A stretch of DNA of 40,759 nucleotides from Hyphomicrobiaceae bacterium (GTDB lineage Bacteria; Pseudomonadota; Alphaproteobacteria; Rhizobiales; Xanthobacteraceae), in NCBI GenBank assembly GCA_021324465.1, contig JAJPJB010000005.1:1-40759 (forward strand), in the 5' to 3' direction. The notes beneath the pieces were generated by a model that saw only the letters and a list, made by a program, of their open reading frames with translations, was not told where the DNA came from and ran no database searches. The position numbers were made by a program, and so were the translations under genes. Shown in pieces: positions 8,432-17,160 of this stretch. Every line of letters begins with the position of its first letter. The first letter of the stretch is position 1.

Positions 8432-9484
8432 TCATTCGATCTGCGGAATCTTGGCGTTGGCGACGAGCTCCTTGAAGAACGGCACCTCTTTGGCGATCGC
8501 GCTCTTGGCCCTATCGGGGCCGCCGGCGAGCGGCTCGTAGCCGAGCTCGTTGACACGCTGCTTCAGGTCGTCTCTCGCCAGGACCGCGAGCACCGCCTTG
8601 GTCAATTGATCGAGCACCGGCTGCGGCGTACCGGCCGGTGCCAGTAAAAAGTGCTCGGTCTTCAGTGTAATGTCGGGAAAGCCGAGTTCAACGAAGGTCG
8701 GCACGTCGGGCAGATTGGCCCGGCGCGCACTGGTCGTCAGCGCAATGCCCCGCATGACGCCCGACTGAATCTGTGACTGCGCGCCGGGGAGCGCGGTCGA
8801 GAGCACATCGACCGTCCCGGTCAAGAGTCCCTGGGTCGCCGGTCCCCCGCCATTGAACGGGATGTTGGTGATCGCCAGCCCGGTCTTGAGCTTGAACAGC
8901 TCCATTGTCAGTTGCGGCGTGGTGCCATTGCCGGGGCTGGCATAATTGAGCTTGCCCGGCTCGGCTTTGGCACGGGTGATCACCTCATTGAGCGATGTGA
9001 TGCCTCCGTCGGCCTTCACTGCGAAGACATTCGGCGCCACCGGCAGCGCGGCGATCGGCACAAAGTCCTTGAGCGGATCGTAAGGCACGTTCTTGTAAAG
9101 CGCCGGATTGACCACGAGCGCGCTCGAAGTGAGCAAGAGCGTATAGCCGTCAGGGGCAGCGCGCGCGACCTCGACGGTGCCGATATTGGCGCCGGCGCCG
9201 GCCCGGTTCTCGACGATGACGGTCTGCTTGAGCTCCTGCTGCAGCGGCTGCTGCAGGAGACGGGCCAGTACGTCGGACGAACCCGCGGGCGCGAACGGAA
9301 CGATGATGCGGATCGTCTGGCTGGGATTGAGCTGGGCGGCTGCGGGCGAGGGCGCGAGCAGAGCGAGAACGGCTAATATCGCAATGCACAATGCAGCGCG
9401 CGCTCGCCCGTGAAATCGATTCGATCCAGCCAAAGGCCGTGCAAAGCGCGCAGCAAGTGCCCCGCCGAGGGACCACCCAGTCAT
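8432..9484 (-). CDS. Bug/TctC-family periplasmic solute-binding protein
   Basis: These proteins bind carboxylates or small aromatic and amide compounds in the periplasm. This one has 350 residues: an N-terminal export signal with hydrophobic core CIAILAVLALLAP ending PSPAAAQ, then family hallmarks IRIIVPFAPAGSSDV, VIVENRAGAGANIG, APDGYTLLL and LPDVPTFVELGFPD. The ATG at 9484 has GGAGG 5 nt upstream, so the long n-region appears real. No TctA or TctB membrane partner lies nearby, the usual orphan situation in this family. It is divergent from the molybdenum hydroxylase operon across 244 bp, so it may capture that operon's substrate. Confidence 0.93.
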   Translation of the reverse strand: MTGWSLGGALAARFARPLAGSNRFHGRARAALCIAILAVLALLAPSPAAAQLNPSQTIRIIVPFAPAGSSDVLARLLQQPLQQELKQTVIVENRAGAGANIGTVEVARAAPDGYTLLLTSSALVVNPALYKNVPYDPLKDFVPIAALPVAPNVFAVKADGGITSLNEVITRAKAEPGKLNYASPGNGTTPQLTMELFKLKTGLAITNIPFNGGGPATQGLLTGTVDVLSTALPGAQSQIQSGVMRGIALTTSARRANLPDVPTFVELGFPDITLKTEHFLLAPAGTPQPVLDQLTKAVLAVLARDDLKQRVNELGYEPLAGGPDRAKSAIAKEVPFFKELVANAKIPQIE

Positions 9485-9578
9485 CTATTCCTCCGCTTAA
9501 ATTTTTTGCCTCGCGTTTATGTCTCGCGCCGACGCCGGGAGCGTCAGCATCGAGGTCGAATTTTCGTTCCATAATCTT

Positions 9579-9599
9579 TGCGCATTGCGGCCATGCGCA
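9579..9599. promoter_or_regulatory. Dyad, candidate operator
   Basis: TGCGCAT (9579-9585) and ATGCGCA (9593-9599) form a perfect 7-bp dyad with a 7-bp spacer, suited to a dimeric repressor or activator. It lies between the divergent Bug and hydroxylase genes, just upstream of a second dyad that overlaps the predicted -35 box. The binding protein is unknown; no regulator gene is adjacent. Confidence 0.4.
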
Positions 9600-9607
9600 C
9601 AACGGCG

Positions 9608-9633
9608 CGTTCAAGGCTTCATGTCTTTGAACG
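9608..9633. promoter_or_regulatory. Second dyad, overlapping the -35 element
   Basis: CGTTCAA (9608-9614) and TTGAACG (9627-9633) are perfect 7-bp inverted repeats around a 12-bp centre. The right arm contains the predicted -35 hexamer, so a protein bound here would block or remodel transcription of the hydroxylase operon. The symmetry is observed; regulation is inferred. Confidence 0.4.
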
Positions 9634-9655
9634 ATGTGCGCGCAATTGCTAGAAT
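9627..9655 (+). promoter_or_regulatory. Predicted sigma70-type promoter of the hydroxylase operon
   Basis: TTGAAC (9627-9632) and TAGAAT (9650-9655) are separated by exactly 17 bp. Each hexamer keeps most consensus bases in a generally GC-rich setting. Transcription would start near 9662, giving a leader of about 67 nt before the GTG at 9729. Confidence 0.55.
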
Positions 9656-9728
9656 TACGCCTCGCTGAAATACGCAATATGTGCGTGCAGAATATTTTGT
9701 GTCACCTTTTTCTCGGGGGAGAGCCACG

Positions 9729-10184
9729 GTGATCACGATCGACGTGAATGGAACCCAGCATCAAGTCGACATCGAGCCTGACACGCCGCTGCTGTGGGTG
9801 TTGCGCGATGTCATCGGCCTGACCGGAACGAAATTCGGCTGCGGCATTGCCGAATGCGGCGCCTGCACCGTGCATATCAATGGCAGGGCGATGCGCTCCT
9901 GTTCGGTGCCGATCGGCGTGCTCGACGGCGCGACGATTCTCACCATCGAGGGCCTTTCCTCGGACGCCAGCCATCCCGTGCAAAAGGCCTGGGTCGCCGA
10001 GGACGTGCCGCAATGCGGCTACTGCCAGTCCGGGCAGATCATGGCCACGGTCGCATTCCTGAAAGACTTCCCCAACCCGACCGACGCCGATATCAACGCC
10101 AACATCACCAATATCTGCCGTTGCGGCACCTATGAGCGTCTGCGTCGCGCAATTCATCGCGCCGCCGATCTGATGAAGGCGTGA
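9729..10184 (+). CDS. (2Fe-2S)-binding small subunit of a xanthine-dehydrogenase-family hydroxylase
   Basis: The product (151 residues) carries electrons from the molybdenum centre. The plant-type cluster motif is [21 protein letters not shown] and the second cluster uses [10 protein letters not shown] with ICRCGTY, as in IorA (isoquinoline 1-oxidoreductase) and NicA-type subunits. GTG 9729 is chosen because GGGGGAG ends 7 nt before it and the family N-terminus (beta strand ITIDVNG) starts at once; an in-frame ATG at 9681 would add 16 unrelated residues. The gene for the large subunit follows 11 bp after the stop, so the two are translated together. The FAD subunit of classical xanthine dehydrogenase is absent, as usual for the cytochrome-linked IorAB type. 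Confidence 0.95.
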   Translation: MITIDVNGTQHQVDIEPDTPLLWVLRDVIGLTGTKFGCGIAECGACTVHINGRAMRSCSVPIGVLDGATILTIEGLSSDASHPVQKAWVAEDVPQCGYCQSGQIMATVAFLKDFPNPTDADINANITNICRCGTYERLRRAIHRAADLMKA

Positions 10185-10195
10185 GGGAGGCGAAC

Positions 10196-12430
10196 ATGTC
10201 GGGACATCGCAACACGGTGCAAGCTGGAAAGTCGAATCGCCAAGACGCCGTCGCCTTCACGCGGCGGCATTTCATCATCGCCGGCGCCACCGCCGCCGGC
10301 GGGCTTGCTGTCGGCATCGGCATGCTGCCGCGCGCGGCGAAGGCGCTCACCGTTGCCGCGAAGCCGTGGGACGGGAATGCAAGCAGTCCGTACGATCTCG
10401 ATGCCTGGATCGCCATCGAGCCGGACGACAGTGTGCTGATCCGCTATGCCCGGTCCGAGATGGGCCAGGGCAGCATGACCGCGCTGCCGATGATCGTCGC
10501 CGAAGAGCTGCAATGCGACTGGTCCAAGGTGCGCGTCGAATATGCCTCGCCCAATCGCAGCGTCCGCGAGAACAATGTGTATGGCGACATGTCCTCGGTC
10601 GGCAGCCATTCGGTGCGCGATTCGCGCATCAAGCTGCAGCAGGTCGGCGCCAGCGCCCGCGAGCGCCTGATCGCCGCCGCGGCGGCGCAATGGAATGTGC
10701 CGGCGTCCGAATGCAAGGCGGCGGACAGCGTCGTCAGCCATGCCGCCTCGGGCCGCCGCATCAATTATGGCGCGCTGGCAAGCGCGGCGGCGCAGATCAA
10801 GCTCGCGGCGGAGCCGGCCATCAAGGCGCCGGAGCACTATACGTTCATCGGCAAGCCGCAGCCGCGCGTCGACGTGCCGTTGAAGGTCAACGGCGCGGCG
10901 CAATATGCAATCGACACGCGCCTGCCGGACATGGTCTATGCCGCCATCGCCCAGTGCCCGGTGCCGGGCGGCACGCTCGCGAGCGTCGATGAGGCGCCGC
11001 TGAAGAACATGCCGGGCATCGTGCAGGTCGTGCGCCTGAAAGATGCGGTTGCCGTGGTTGCGACCGACACGTTCTGGCGCGCCAAGCAAGGATTGGCGCG
11101 GCTGCATCCGGAATGGAATGTCGGCGCCGCCGGCTCGACCGACAGCGCGCAATTCGTGAAGGAGTACCGCGACGCTGCGCTCAGCGGTACGGCCGCGGTC
11201 GCGCGCAACGATGGCGACGTCGACAGCGCATTGTCTGCGTCCGGTGCGAAGACGCTGACCTCGCTATACGAGGTGCCTTATCTGGCGCACGCTACCATGG
11301 AGCCAATGAATGCGACCGTGCATTGGCAAGGCGATCGGCTCGACGTGTGGGTCGGCACGCAGGCGGCGGATCGTGCGCTGAAGGTGGCGGCCGAGACCGC
11401 AGGCCTCAAGCCGGAGCAGGTCTACATCCACAACACATTCGTCGGCGGCGGGTTCGGCCGCAAAAGCCGCAATGACGAGATGGTACAGGCGATTGAGATC
11501 GCCAAAGCGATCAACCGGCCGGTGAAGCTGGTCTGGACGCGCGAAGACGACATGCGCCATGATCGCTTTCGGCCGCAGGCCGCGATCAGCTTCAAAGGCG
11601 CGCTGGACGCAAACGGCAGGCCGACGGCGCTCTATATTCGTACTGCGGTCGGTTCAATCCTGCGCTCGCTGCGCATCAACAAGGTCGAGAACGGCATCGA
11701 GCCGATGGCGATCGAAGGCCTGGCGAACAATCCCTATCAGATCGCCAATACCAAGGTCGAATGCGCGCTGAAGAACACGCACATCCCGGTCGCTTTCTGG
11801 CGCTCGGTCGGTGCCTCGCAGAACGCCTTCGCGATCGAGAGCTTCATCGACGAAATGGCCCATGCCGCGGGACGGGATCCATACCAATTCCGCCGTGCCA
11901 TGCTCGGCAGCCGGCCGGACTGGATCAAGGTGCTCGATACCGTGGTCGAGAACTCCAACTGGGGCAGGTCGCTCGGGCCGGGCCGCGCGCAGGGGCTGGC
12001 GATCCACGAATGCTACGGCACGATCGTCGGCGAGGTGGCCGAGATCACCATCAGCCCGCAGGGCGCGCTCAAGGTCGATCGGATCACGCTCGCGGCCGAT
12101 TCCGGCCACGTGGTGAATCCGCTCGGTTTCGCCGAACAGATGGAAGGCGGCGTCATCTTTGCGCTCACCGCGGCGCTGTACGGCAAGGTCACGGTGAAGA
12201 ATGGTGTTCCGGAGCAGGGTAATTTCGACACTTATCCCATGGTCCGCCTTGCCCAGGCGCCGAAGATTGACGTGCACTTTGCCATGACCGGCGGCAAGAA
12301 ATGGGGCGGCGCCGGCGAGCCCGGCGGTGCGCCGACGGCGGCCGCGGTGTGCAATGCGATCTTTGCGCTCACCGGCAAGCGCATCCGCTCGCTGCCGATC
12401 ATGGATCACGATCTGTCCGGATCGGCTTAA
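10196..12430 (+). CDS. Molybdopterin-binding large subunit of a xanthine-dehydrogenase-family hydroxylase (IorB-like), Tat-exported
   Basis: The protein has 744 residues. A Tat signal is seen as [10 protein letters not shown] (Arg23-Arg24) followed by a glycine/alanine-rich core, so the folded subunit should be exported to the periplasm with its small partner. It has the fold-typical [11 protein letters not shown] cofactor loop and a C-terminal [14 protein letters not shown] in which the Glu matches the base that activates water in this family. ATG 10196 has GGGAGG 5 nt upstream. Substrates of relatives include isoquinoline, nicotinate and aldehydes. The next gene codes for a cytochrome c, the probable electron acceptor. 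I cannot pick the substrate from sequence. Confidence 0.94.
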   Translation: MSGHRNTVQAGKSNRQDAVAFTRRHFIIAGATAAGGLAVGIGMLPRAAKALTVAAKPWDGNASSPYDLDAWIAIEPDDSVLIRYARSEMGQGSMTALPMIVAEELQCDWSKVRVEYASPNRSVRENNVYGDMSSVGSHSVRDSRIKLQQVGASARERLIAAAAAQWNVPASECKAADSVVSHAASGRRINYGALASAAAQIKLAAEPAIKAPEHYTFIGKPQPRVDVPLKVNGAAQYAIDTRLPDMVYAAIAQCPVPGGTLASVDEAPLKNMPGIVQVVRLKDAVAVVATDTFWRAKQGLARLHPEWNVGAAGSTDSAQFVKEYRDAALSGTAAVARNDGDVDSALSASGAKTLTSLYEVPYLAHATMEPMNATVHWQGDRLDVWVGTQAADRALKVAAETAGLKPEQVYIHNTFVGGGFGRKSRNDEMVQAIEIAKAINRPVKLVWTREDDMRHDRFRPQAAISFKGALDANGRPTALYIRTAVGSILRSLRINKVENGIEPMAIEGLANNPYQIANTKVECALKNTHIPVAFWRSVGASQNAFAIESFIDEMAHAAGRDPYQFRRAMLGSRPDWIKVLDTVVENSNWGRSLGPGRAQGLAIHECYGTIVGEVAEITISPQGALKVDRITLAADSGHVVNPLGFAEQMEGGVIFALTAALYGKVTVKNGVPEQGNFDTYPMVRLAQAPKIDVHFAMTGGKKWGGAGEPGGAPTAAAVCNAIFALTGKRIRSLPIMDHDLSGSA

Positions 12431-12553
12431 GCGCGCGTCATGCGCGATCAACAGCGCGGCCCACAGTGCGACGATCCGGGCCGCGCTTTCTTCATTCGGC
12501 TCCATTCGGCCAAGGATTATTGGCGTGCGACCTGCTGCGGGAGGCGGGAGACG

Positions 12554-13843
12554 ATGCTCGTAAAACTGCTGTTTGCTGCGCTGCTGATTTTATCGACCAT
12601 TGCCATCGCACGTGCCGACGAAGCCAACGCGCCGGAAGATCCGGGCGAATATCTGGCGCGCGCCGGCGACTGCGTCGCCTGCCACTCCGTGCCGGGCGGC
12701 AAGGCCTTTGCCGGCGGCCTGAAGATGGGCACTCCGCTTGGTGCGATCTATTCGACCAATATCACGCCGGATCCGGAGACCGGCATCGGCAATTACACGC
12801 TGGACGATTTCGATCGCGCGCTGCGCCGCGGCATTGCCAAGGACGGACACCGGCTCTATCCGGCCATGCCCTATCCGTCCTACGCCAAGATCACCGATGA
12901 GGACGTTAAGGCGCTGTACGACTTCTTCATGAAAGACGTGCCGCCGGTGCATCAAGAAAACAAGCGCAACGAGATTCCGCCGCTGCTCAGCTTCCGCTGG
13001 CCGCTCGCGCTTTGGGATCTCGTGTTCACCGCCGGCGGCAGCTATGTCGAAAAGCCCGGGCACGACAAGGAATGGAATCGCGGTGCCTATCTGGTACAGG
13101 GGCTCGGCCATTGCGGCGCCTGCCACACGCCGCGCGGCTTCGCCTGGCAAGAGAAGGCGCTCGATGAGAGCAGCAGCGCCTATCTCGGCGGCGCGGTGCT
13201 CGACGCCTGGCTCGCGCCGAATCTGCACAACGATCTGCGCACGGGGCTCGGCACCTGGTCAAAGGACGACCTCGTCGATTTCTTGAAGCACGGTCACAAC
13301 CGCGACGGCACGGCGTTCGGCTCGATGATCGATGTCGTCAACAACTCGACACCTTATCTGTCGGACGCCGATATCAATGCGGTCGCCGTCTATCTGAAAT
13401 CGCTGCCGGCGAATGCCGCCCAGGCGGCCTACGTCTATGACGACGCAACAACCCAGGCGCTGCGCGGCGGCCATCCCTCGCAGCCCGGTGCGGTGCTCTA
13501 TGCCGGCAACTGCGCCTCCTGCCACGGCCTCGACGGCAGGGGATTTAGCCCCTACATGCCGCCGATTGCCGGCAATCCGGTGGTGCTCGGCGAAGACCCG
13601 GCCTCGCTGATCAACCTTGTGCTCAACGGCTCGACGCCGTTGGTTGTCAAAGGCACGCCCGATCCGTATCGCATGCCGCAGTTTCGGTTGCAGTTGAATG
13701 ATCAGGAGATCGCCGACGTGCTGACATTCATCCGCGGCGGCTGGGGCAATGGAGCCTCTGCCGTGTCCGCCGCGCAAGTCGCGGAGCTGCGCAAGTCGAC
13801 GGACCCGACCAGTGATCAGGTCGTGATATTGAAGATGCGGTAG
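12554..13843 (+). CDS. Triheme cytochrome c (dehydrogenase electron-acceptor subunit)
   Basis: The 429-residue product has a Sec signal peptide (LLFAALLILSTIAIARA, residues 5-21) and three heme c sites: CVACH (40-44), CGACH (187-191) and CASCH (320-324). This is the arrangement of the cytochrome subunits of membrane alcohol/aldehyde dehydrogenases and of IorB-type hydroxylases. It would pass electrons from the periplasmic molybdenum enzyme to the quinone pool or an oxidase. ATG 12554 is preferred, with GGAGG 9 nt upstream, because it puts the signal peptide at the N-terminus; an upstream in-frame start would bury it. It follows the large-subunit gene by 123 bp. Confidence 0.94.
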   Translation: MLVKLLFAALLILSTIAIARADEANAPEDPGEYLARAGDCVACHSVPGGKAFAGGLKMGTPLGAIYSTNITPDPETGIGNYTLDDFDRALRRGIAKDGHRLYPAMPYPSYAKITDEDVKALYDFFMKDVPPVHQENKRNEIPPLLSFRWPLALWDLVFTAGGSYVEKPGHDKEWNRGAYLVQGLGHCGACHTPRGFAWQEKALDESSSAYLGGAVLDAWLAPNLHNDLRTGLGTWSKDDLVDFLKHGHNRDGTAFGSMIDVVNNSTPYLSDADINAVAVYLKSLPANAAQAAYVYDDATTQALRGGHPSQPGAVLYAGNCASCHGLDGRGFSPYMPPIAGNPVVLGEDPASLINLVLNGSTPLVVKGTPDPYRMPQFRLQLNDQEIADVLTFIRGGWGNGASAVSAAQVAELRKSTDPTSDQVVILKMR

Positions 13844-13853
13844 AAGAATTCCC

Positions 13854-13874
13854 TTCAGGCAAATTTCAGGCAAA
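13854..13874 (+). repeat. Direct repeat upstream of the amidase gene
   Basis: TTCAGGCAAA occurs at 13854-13863 and 13865-13874, an 11-bp start-to-start distance that puts both copies on one face of the helix. It lies 64 bp before the amidase start. It may be a regulator site or a slippage product. Confidence 0.4.
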
Positions 13875-13937
13875 ATAGCGGGCGTGCAACATTGAAAATT
13901 AGCGCCGTAGGCGGGCGCCGTACTAAAGAGACTCGCA

Positions 13938-16301
13938 ATGAGCGGCTCGCCCGACACATCATCCGAACCGTTCCGCGTCGAAGAGGCGACGATCGACGAA
14001 CTGCACGCCGCGATCAAAGCCGGCCGCACGACCTGCGCCGATGTCGTGCGCCAATATATCGCGCGGGTGCGCGCCTATAACGGCGTCGCCAGCGTGCTGG
14101 TGACGGAGGACGGCGGCCCGGTGGCGGAAGCGACCGGCACGGTGCGCGCCGGCTTGCCGCTGCAATTTCCGACCGCGACGGCAAAGGCGTCCACCATCCT
14201 GCCCGATCTCGACCAATACAAGGGCGTGCCGCTCGAATATGGGCGCATGGAGCCGACCGCATCCGATCCGAGCGTACAGCAGCAGTTCGGCATGATCGCC
14301 GGCATCGCCAAGGGCACGCAGGTCAATGCCCTTGCCACGCTGAACATCCGCGGCGAGCGCTCGGTGACCTGCAAGGGTGAGTTCGATCGGCATCCCGCGC
14401 TCGGCCCGCTGCCGCCGGGCGCGCCGCCGATCTGCGAATATTTTCGTCAGCTGCCGGACGCGCTGGAACAGGCGCAAGCGCTGGATAAAGCGTTCGGGCG
14501 CAATCCCGATCTTGAAAAGATGCCGATGTATGGCGTCGTGTTCTCGTTCAAGGATCCGTTTGATACCAAGGACATGCGCACCACCGCAGGCGGCGATGCC
14601 GCTTACGACATCGATTTTCCGGCGCGCGATCACGTCCTCGTCGAGCAGTTGCGCAAGAAGGGCGCGATCATTTTTGCCAAAGCGGTGAACACGGAATACA
14701 ACGGCCGCGCCGGCAACCCCGGCGGCCGCCATCGGCCGAACAAGGTGCTGCCATCGACGCTCGGCTATCAGCGCAGCAGCTGGGCCGGCAATCCGGCCAA
14801 TCCCTATGACACGCGCCGCTCCGCTTCGCTCGGCTCAAGCTCGGGCTCCGGCGTGTCGGTGTCGACGAACATGGTCATGGCGTCGCTCGGCGAAGAGACG
14901 CGCGCCTCCTGCCGCGGGCCGGCCAATCACAACGCAGTGGCTTTGCTGTTGCCGCACAAGGCGATGCTCGGCTTCGACGGCGGCGCCATCGGCGCCGACA
15001 TTTACTGCGACCGCAGCGGCATTTTGTGCCGCACGATCGGCGATTGCGCCAAAGTGCTGGATGCGCTCAAGGATGCATCCGATGGTTATTACGATCCGCG
15101 CGATCCCTATACGACCGTGCCGCGCTCATCCGTGCTCGGCGGCCCCTATGCGAGTTACGTAACGAACAACGGCGCGCCGGCCGCGCTGCGCGGCATGCGG
15201 CTCGGCGTCATTCGCGAATCCATGCTGATCCGGTCGAATTCAAAGACCGAGGAGCCGATCGTCACCGCGGCCGCGCGGGAGATAAAGACCGTGCTCGGCG
15301 CGCATCTCGGCGCCACCCTGGTCGAATCCTCCGATCCATTGTGGTCGCGCGATCCCGATCTCGAACAGATGAAGGTCGATTTTCGCCGTGCGCTGGCGCG
15401 GCTGGTGCCGGTCTTCATGCCGGACCTGTTGTTCCGGCTCGGGCGCGACGGCCAGCCGCTGTTCAAGGAATTCGCCGCCGCCATCGAGCCGACCGAGTTC
15501 GTCGCCGGCAAGATCTTTGGCTCGGGCACGATGAAGCCGATCGATTATATGGTCGAGCTCGCGGAGGGCCGCATCGAGCCGCCCATCAATCTCGACATCG
15601 CCACCATTCAGCAGCAGGAGCTGGCGAACACGTTCCGCTTCCACATCCGGCAATATTTGACGCGTCGTGCGGCGGATTGGAAGCAGCTTGGCTTTACTGA
15701 GACGCTCACCGATTTCACCGCGCTGAATGCTCGCTCCAAATTCTGGGGCGACGATCAGCGCGCCGCGTTCAAGAATTGGGAAGAAGTATCCGATCCGCGC
15801 AACGCGCCGGGCGGTCGCCAGGGCGTCGACGAGCGCATCATGCTGCGCGAGCTTTTGCGCCGCGTCGACATGATGGTGATCTACGAGAACAGGCTCGACG
15901 CCCTGGTGCGGCTGCACACGCCCTGGCCTCCCGGGTTGATCGGGCACGCTTATCAATATGACATCGAAAGCAATCTCAGCCCGGAATCGCTCTATGGGCC
16001 CAATGCCGGCGTGACGGAGGTGCTGATACCGGCCGGCTATGTCACGACCGCTTACGATCCGGTCTATAAATTAAACGACGACTGTACGCGCTACGTTTCG
16101 GCGCCGTCGCATGTGCCGACGACGATCGCGGAGCCGGGCCTGCCGTTCTCGCTCGTGTTCCGCGCCGAGCCGGGCAAGGAGGACGTGCTTCTGAAAATCG
16201 CCTCGGCCTATGAAGCCGCTTCGAAGCGGCGCATCCCGCCGCCGAATTTTGGTCCGCTGCCGCGCGAGGGCGAATGGTCAGGGTTAAGCAATGACGGTTA
16301 A
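13938..16301 (+). CDS. Large amidase-signature-family protein
   Basis: The product has 787 residues, against roughly 450-550 for ordinary members. A Ser-cisSer-Lys triad can be traced: Lys205 in VVFSFKDPFD, the cis-serine in LGSSSGSG (Ser300 or 301), and the nucleophile Ser324 in ETRASCRGPA. The 24-residue step between the two serines matches characterised members. The extra length comes from an insertion before the lysine (about 60-195) and a long C-terminal part. No signal peptide is seen. ATG 13938 has AAAGAG 7 nt upstream. As the fourth gene of the hydroxylase series it may hydrolyse an amide related to the oxidised substrate. The stop overlaps the next start by 11 bp. Confidence 0.88.
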   Translation: MSGSPDTSSEPFRVEEATIDELHAAIKAGRTTCADVVRQYIARVRAYNGVASVLVTEDGGPVAEATGTVRAGLPLQFPTATAKASTILPDLDQYKGVPLEYGRMEPTASDPSVQQQFGMIAGIAKGTQVNALATLNIRGERSVTCKGEFDRHPALGPLPPGAPPICEYFRQLPDALEQAQALDKAFGRNPDLEKMPMYGVVFSFKDPFDTKDMRTTAGGDAAYDIDFPARDHVLVEQLRKKGAIIFAKAVNTEYNGRAGNPGGRHRPNKVLPSTLGYQRSSWAGNPANPYDTRRSASLGSSSGSGVSVSTNMVMASLGEETRASCRGPANHNAVALLLPHKAMLGFDGGAIGADIYCDRSGILCRTIGDCAKVLDALKDASDGYYDPRDPYTTVPRSSVLGGPYASYVTNNGAPAALRGMRLGVIRESMLIRSNSKTEEPIVTAAAREIKTVLGAHLGATLVESSDPLWSRDPDLEQMKVDFRRALARLVPVFMPDLLFRLGRDGQPLFKEFAAAIEPTEFVAGKIFGSGTMKPIDYMVELAEGRIEPPINLDIATIQQQELANTFRFHIRQYLTRRAADWKQLGFTETLTDFTALNARSKFWGDDQRAAFKNWEEVSDPRNAPGGRQGVDERIMLRELLRRVDMMVIYENRLDALVRLHTPWPPGLIGHAYQYDIESNLSPESLYGPNAGVTEVLIPAGYVTTAYDPVYKLNDDCTRYVSAPSHVPTTIAEPGLPFSLVFRAEPGKEDVLLKIASAYEAASKRRIPPPNFGPLPREGEWSGLSNDG

Positions 16302-17160
16302 GCATCTCGCCCCGTCGCCCGCGCGAAGTAGAATCCGGAATGCGCCAGTGCAGCTGTTGAGTCAAAGAGCGTTGGCTCTGACCTTTGCAATTTCGGTCCT
16401 GAATATGCCCGCAGCAGCAAATGCCGAAGAGGTCCGGCTCTATGCAGCAGGAAGTCTGCGCGGCGCACTGACCGATATCGCCGGGACTTTTGAGAGCGAG
16501 ACCGGCAATCATGTCGAGGCCAAATTCGGTCCCTCGGGGGTGCTCAAGGACGAGATTGCCAATGGTGCGGCTGCCGATGTCTTCGCTTCGGCCAATATGG
16601 AGCATCCGACCGCCCTCAGCGATGCGCACAGAAGCGGGCCGGTCTACTTGTTCGCGCGCAACCAGCTCTGCGCGCTGGCGCGGGCCGGTCTTGTGGCGGA
16701 CGGTTCGACGCTGCTGGAGCGCCTGCTCGATCCATCGGTGAAGCTTGGAACATCGACGCCGAAGTCCGATCCGTCCGGCGATTATGCCTGGGAGGTGTTC
16801 AGAAGAGCCGAGGCCATCAAGCCCGGCGCGCAAGCGGCGCTGGAGCGGAAGGCGCTCAAGCTTACCGGCAGTCCGGACAGCGCGGCGCCGCCGCCCGGGC
16901 GCGCGGTCTATGGCTGGCACATCGCCGAGGGCCGCGCCGACATTTTTCTCGCCTATTGCACCGCTGCCGGCGAAGCCAAGAAGCAATATCCCGACCTTGA
17001 GATCGTCGAACTGCCCAAAGAGCTGGCGGTCGGCGCTGACTACGGGCTGACCGTCATCACGGGAGCGCCGCCCGCGGCGGTGCAATTCGCACGATTCATC
17101 TTATCCGAACGAGGACAGAAGATACTGCAGAGCTTCGGTTTTAGGCCGCCGCGATCATAG
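16291..17160 (+). CDS. ModA-like extracellular solute-binding protein
   Basis: The product (289 residues) has a signal peptide with core ALALTFAISVLNMPAAANA, then the ModA-type start VRLYAAGSLRGALTDIA, GPSGVLKDEIANGAAADVF and TSTPKSDPSGDYAW. The last block lines one side of the oxyanion-binding cleft in molybdate and tungstate binding proteins. It starts inside the amidase gene (11-bp overlap in another frame), so translation is probably coupled. No modB or modC follows; orphan ModA-like proteins may bind other anions or organic acids. Its place behind a molybdenum enzyme makes molybdate supply tempting, but this is inference. GTG 16348 is an alternative start. Confidence 0.85.
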   Translation: MTVKHLAPSPARSRIRNAPVQLLSQRALALTFAISVLNMPAAANAEEVRLYAAGSLRGALTDIAGTFESETGNHVEAKFGPSGVLKDEIANGAAADVFASANMEHPTALSDAHRSGPVYLFARNQLCALARAGLVADGSTLLERLLDPSVKLGTSTPKSDPSGDYAWEVFRRAEAIKPGAQAALERKALKLTGSPDSAAPPPGRAVYGWHIAEGRADIFLAYCTAAGEAKKQYPDLEIVELPKELAVGADYGLTVITGAPPAAVQFARFILSERGQKILQSFGFRPPRS

